Positions 40,886 to 41,821 of a stretch of 41,821 nt of DNA are shown here, piece by piece; the stretch's first letter is position 1; every line of letters starts with the position of its first letter. The stretch is from positions 1 to 41,821 of the forward strand of contig JANDJZ010000419.1 of the NCBI GenBank assembly GCA_027943245.1, written 5' to 3'. Below the pieces are notes generated by a model that ran no database searches, was not told the DNA's origin, and saw nothing but the letters and a program-made list of their open reading frames with translations. Source of the stretch: Acanthamoeba sp. SK_2022b. Taxonomy: Eukaryota > Discosea > Longamoebia > Acanthamoebidae. The translations under genes and the position numbers were made by a program.

Positions 40886-41821
40886 ATGGCAACAGGGCTG
40901 GCAACGGGCGGATTCACGGTGAGGCGCACCACGCTGCCCTCCGATGTGATACTAAAGGTGAACATCAACGTGATCGGGGCTACGAAGACGCTCAAATTCG
41001 ATGGGACGTGCACCGTGAGGGAGGCCATGCGATTGATCGCCCACAAGTGCCTTCTCAGCGTGTCAGACGAGGATTTGGAGACACAATTCGTGCTCTACAA
41101 GCCTGAGGGCGACTTTGATGGCATCTATCTCGAAAACCATTCGTCCTACCTCTCTGCCAACAACCTCCATAATCAAGACTGGATCGAATTCAGACGCCGT
41201 CCCACAAAACTGGTCGTTCAGAACATGACCGGCCAGACAGAGTCCCTACTCGTCGACTTCGATGCCTCTATCTCTTCTCTCATCCTCTTCCTCTGCAAGA
41301 AATACTCATACAAGGTTCTACTCGCCCCCCCCCCCACTCTTTTCTATTGATTCAAATAGAAAAATGAATAGAATTTTTAAATACAATTACGTAAAAGAAT
41401 TTATATTATTATATTTTTTAACACTTAAACGACAGGAGCCCGAGAAGCTGGAGCTATACCTGCAGGCGCGACCGGATGAGGCGCTGCAGCTGGGCCTCTC
41501 CCTGGTGGAGCAGGGCGTGGAGGCCGGTGCCTGCGTGCTCCTGCAGAAGAAGGAGAAGCAGACCAAGATGTCTATCTTCCGCAAGGGCCGGGGCAGCAAC
41601 TACCCCGCCGGCTCGTGCGTTCTTCTCATGACTTGATCGCATCCTCTCCCCATTCCTTCCCTCGTGCGCTGACGGCTTTGGACAACCCGACAGGGGACCG
41701 GGAGGAGTGGTGCGTCCGTGGCAACCGCCAGGCGACAAGTCCTCGGGACCGAAGCCGCTCATCTTCGGCGGCACGCTCGAGGAAACGCTCGCCGGGCGCG
41801 ACCTGCCGGTTCTCATGGTCA
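40886..41821 (+). CDS. Ubiquitin-like (FERM F0/F1-type) and RhoGAP domain protein (3' end outside window)
   Basis: The start MATGLATGGFTVRR leads into two ubiquitin-like folds: ILKVNINVIGATKTLKFDGTCTVREAMRLI...YLSANNLHNQDWIEFRRRP, then TKLVVQNMTGQTESLLVDFD...SLILFLCKKYSYK. Both are like the F0/F1 parts of talin-type FERM domains. After an intron (donor after SYK, a C-run at 41326-41336), EPEKLELYLQARPDEALQLGLSLVEQGV continues. The last exon starts at about 41694 and reads KPLIFGGTLEETL-AGRDLPVLMV, which matches the opening of a RhoGAP domain. The window ends there, so the GAP arginine-finger context cannot be fully judged. It would be a Rho GTPase inactivator tied to a membrane or cytoskeletal module. 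Confidence 0.75.

Overview
The window looks like nuclear DNA of a GC-rich, intron-rich free-living amoeba. Acanthamoeba is my best guess, by inference from composition and gene content. Coding exons are GC-rich. Nearly every gene is cut by many short GT-AG introns that carry TG/CA microsatellites or C-runs. The proteins are typical amoebozoan signalling, cytoskeletal and trafficking families.

Layout, left to right: the 3' part of a Rho-family GEF (DH-PH, +, 1-3133); a complete DIRS-type tyrosine-recombinase retrotransposon (about 3512-7750), sitting in the apparent 5' UTR of a small secreted-protein gene (7777-8079, +); an NAPE-PLD-like metallo-beta-lactamase phospholipase (-, 8444-10328); an unrecognised two-part protein with a basic tail (-, 10722-12663); a WDR5/Swd3 seven-blade WD40 protein (-, 12939-14748); a five-TM DUF229-family phosphatase-superfamily protein (+, 15095-18079); ALG2 mannosyltransferase (+, 18418-20813); a secreted GH31 glycosidase (+, 20948-23991); a bHLH transcription factor (-, 24191-25109); a RasGEF (+, 25742-28737); the WAVE/SCAR subunit NAP1/HEM (-, 28979-34115); a 260-residue protein that is only a cullin N-terminal repeat region (-, 34409-35771); a USP22/Ubp8-type SAGA deubiquitinase (-, 35989-38001); delta-COP (+, 38179-40429); and the 5' part of a ubiquitin-like/RhoGAP protein (+, 40886 to the window edge).

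The genes do not form one pathway; this is ordinary compact chromosomal sequence. Several are functionally related: RhoGEF, RasGEF, NAP1 and the RhoGAP protein act on GTPase and actin control; WDR5 and the USP22-like enzyme act in chromatin complexes (COMPASS and SAGA); ALG2 and delta-COP act in the ER-Golgi system. Divergent pairs (WDR5/DUF229, bHLH/RasGEF, USP22/delta-COP) share short upstream regions.

The most interesting element is the DIRS retrotransposon. Its 82-bp inverted terminal repeats differ at one position. Its internal complementary region is exactly the fusion of the complements of the two outer ends, so both borders can be placed to within 2 bp. All three ORFs are open. It appears to be a young insertion that separates the promoter side of the secreted-protein gene from its ATG. 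The second notable item is the clean, eight-exon, cullin-N-only gene.
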